Below are positions 62,216 to 64,000 of a stretch of 64,000 bases of DNA, in pieces (within the stretch, counting starts at the first letter, position 1; every line of letters begins with the position of its first letter). The DNA is taken from the NCBI RefSeq assembly GCF_018139145.2, contig NC_059478.1, positions 13,065,001-13,129,000 of the forward strand. Direction: 5' to 3'. The translations under genes were made by a program, and so were the position numbers. Below the pieces are notes generated by a model. The model saw only the letters and a list, made by a program, of their open reading frames with translations, was not told the DNA's origin and ran no database searches. The stretch comes from Gymnogyps californianus. Lineage: Eukaryota; Chordata; Aves; Accipitriformes; Cathartidae.

Positions 62216-64000
62216 TTTCTGTAGTTCTGCTTTTGTGGTCGTCTTGACCAATTTGGTAGGTAAAAACCAGCATAGCTTCCCTGACCTCAACTTTGCCACC
62301 TATGAATCTGTTCCCAAATATAAATTTTGCAATCGCAAAAGGAAAGCATGCCAGTAAAAAATATGCCTTTTAAATTCTAAATAAGCGTATATACATTTAA
62401 TTTCATTTTCTCATTTCTTCTTTTCTTCCCAGTTTCCTTTATTTGCCGTACAACTGATGAAAGTCAAAGTGTAGGTCTTTACCTCAATTAAATTAATTAC
62501 CTGATCTTATTAAGTTATCTGTATTGAACTGATTTTTGTGTTATATGTCTAGCTATGCCATTATAAAATCATGGAGAGTATTTCTAGGGTGCTGCTTCCT
62601 GTGACATGTAGAACAGCTCATTTTATGATCTTGATACTAAATGAGCAAACTGCAATATAGATGAAACCATGTTTATCTTATATAGACTCATTTTCCACTG
62701 AGTTAATCAACCTCATTACCCTTGCCACACATTTTCCTTATGTTAGTTGAACTATCACTAACAACCACAAACATAAAGATTAGCATCAGTACCATTATTC
62801 TTAGGGCTAAATTCTATTTACATAGAAAACTCCTTTATTCTCCCTCTAACACAGGAAGGCATCTAGCCTTTCAGCATGGGGAGCATAAACATACTGCACT
62901 TAAGGACTCAGCGAGAGAGATAAGGGTGAGGATGGAGCCATGAGCCTGCCAGGCTGTATTCCAGGAAGGCTGTGATAAGTAGTGGATAGAAAGTATAGCG
63001 AAGGGTATCCTTTCTTCACGGTTGTCTGGCTCTTTCTGTGCTCTAATCAGGTAGGATTACTCGTACTCCTGCCTAGTGTTATGCAGTCTCAGGATCCATA
63101 ATCGAACCCTTAAGGTTCAATTTTAACTGCACTTAATGTGAAGACAAGTTATTTGAAATACTACCACTATCTTAATTTTGCCGCAGATCAGTTTTTTTAG
63201 TTGCAGCTATCTTCCACTATGTTGTCAGTTACTTTGTAGTTAGATTTGGGCCCAATCAGTTCAAATACAAATGTCTTCACTTAGTCACTTAGATCCAATT
63301 TAGCTACCTAGAGAAGTGACTATTAACATTAATCATTTAACTAATCAGCATCTTTTCAGGGTTTCTGAATATGGATGGCAGATAGAATCTTCCTTCCTAA
63401 AGGCAGATGAGTTAGAGTATTTTGGCCAAGCATATGAAAACCCAAAGTCACGTCATCTTCATTGGGCATGCAATGATGTTAAGTTAAGAGAGATGGGAGA
63501 TGAAATTCTGTGACCTTTTAAAAACAGGCAATTACAGTTGCTGGGAAATTAGCATACATGAAATTTTTGTAGAATTACGTAACTACAACTGTATGAATGG
63601 ATTAACATTCCCCTGCATGTACGTTTAGCACAGATTAAATTTGTTACAGATCTTCTACAATGTTTTCACAAATCTGCATGTTAACCTGGATGTTTTTCTT
63701 ATTCTACTTTTAGTAGATGAAGTGTCAGATTAAATAAAATAATAAAATATATATTCTAAGCTGTTGGTGACAGCATCAACAATGTATTAGGAACCAGCCC
63801 CAGGAAGGACTGATTTCTGTCTCATCTACTTTATGTGAATCTGAAATAAGCTATTTAAAGGTAAGGGGTATGTTAATGGAGTTAAGTCAGTGTAAAATTG
63901 GCATGAAAATAAGATGAAGATGTAATATTGAGTCACTGGTTCAGAGCAAAATACAAACCCTGTTAAATGCAAAAATTCTCATGGCTGTTGCATGGCACCT

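Larger units (their letters stand above)
57260..64000. other. AT-rich non-coding sequence to window end
   Basis: No gene supported. It includes alternating purine-pyrimidine DNA at about 57516-57549, a C7-A-C7 run (58495-58509), a short CAAA repeat (about 62131-62146) and a 21-bp tandem duplication (62176-62215). Open frames are at most 87 codons with no domain recognised. Confidence 0.55.

Noticed and set aside
63104..63125. GGTTCAA-type motif resembling a tRNA B box
   Set aside because: There is no matching A box or cloverleaf arms around it. The same applies to AAGTTCAATTC near 23351.

Overview
This window looks like AT-rich, non-coding nuclear DNA from a bird. The strongest evidence is two CR1 LINE 3' ends: 19757-20015 on +, and 33486-33725 on -. 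The second starts with the CATAGAATCACAGAAT-type terminus seen throughout avian genomes. There are also two copies of one avian ERVL-type LTR, at 25927-26521 and 48472-48700. An older fragment at 8700-8800 resembles a sauropsid interspersed repeat. I cannot name the species or chromosome. Nothing suggests a bacterial, plasmid or phage origin: there are no operons, no long open frames with coding character, and no rRNA, tRNA or CRISPR array.

Layout: 1-19.7 kb is low-GC unique sequence with a near-perfect 41-bp palindrome (6061-6101), an ancient repeat fragment (8700-8800), a TC/T microsatellite (11609-11656) and a small CpG-dense patch (about 15740-15905). The 19.7-34 kb stretch holds both CR1 fragments and a complete solo LTR in minus orientation, flanked by a near-identical 5-bp target duplication. 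The 34-43 kb stretch contains an unexplained 39-bp repeat pair about 0.9 kb apart, and a block at 42.2-42.96 kb with the look of a conserved non-coding element. The 43-64 kb stretch contains a 26-nt poly-C run, a truncated second LTR, a 29-nt poly-A run, and a cluster of short minus-strand open frames (55.87-57.05 kb) that I could not identify.

No protein-coding gene can be supported. The open frames present are short (195 codons at most), overlap frames on the opposite strand, lie in low-complexity or repeat sequence, and show no recognisable domain. The window is best read as a gene desert or the inside of a very long intron. Three stretches have splice-like borders and are given as weak exon candidates only. 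No genes can be seen working together. The only clearly functional-type modules are the transposon-derived ones, above all the solo LTR with its TATA-like box and poly(A) signal.

I did not find a new biological system. The findings are modest structural and repeat observations, each with a check that would settle it.
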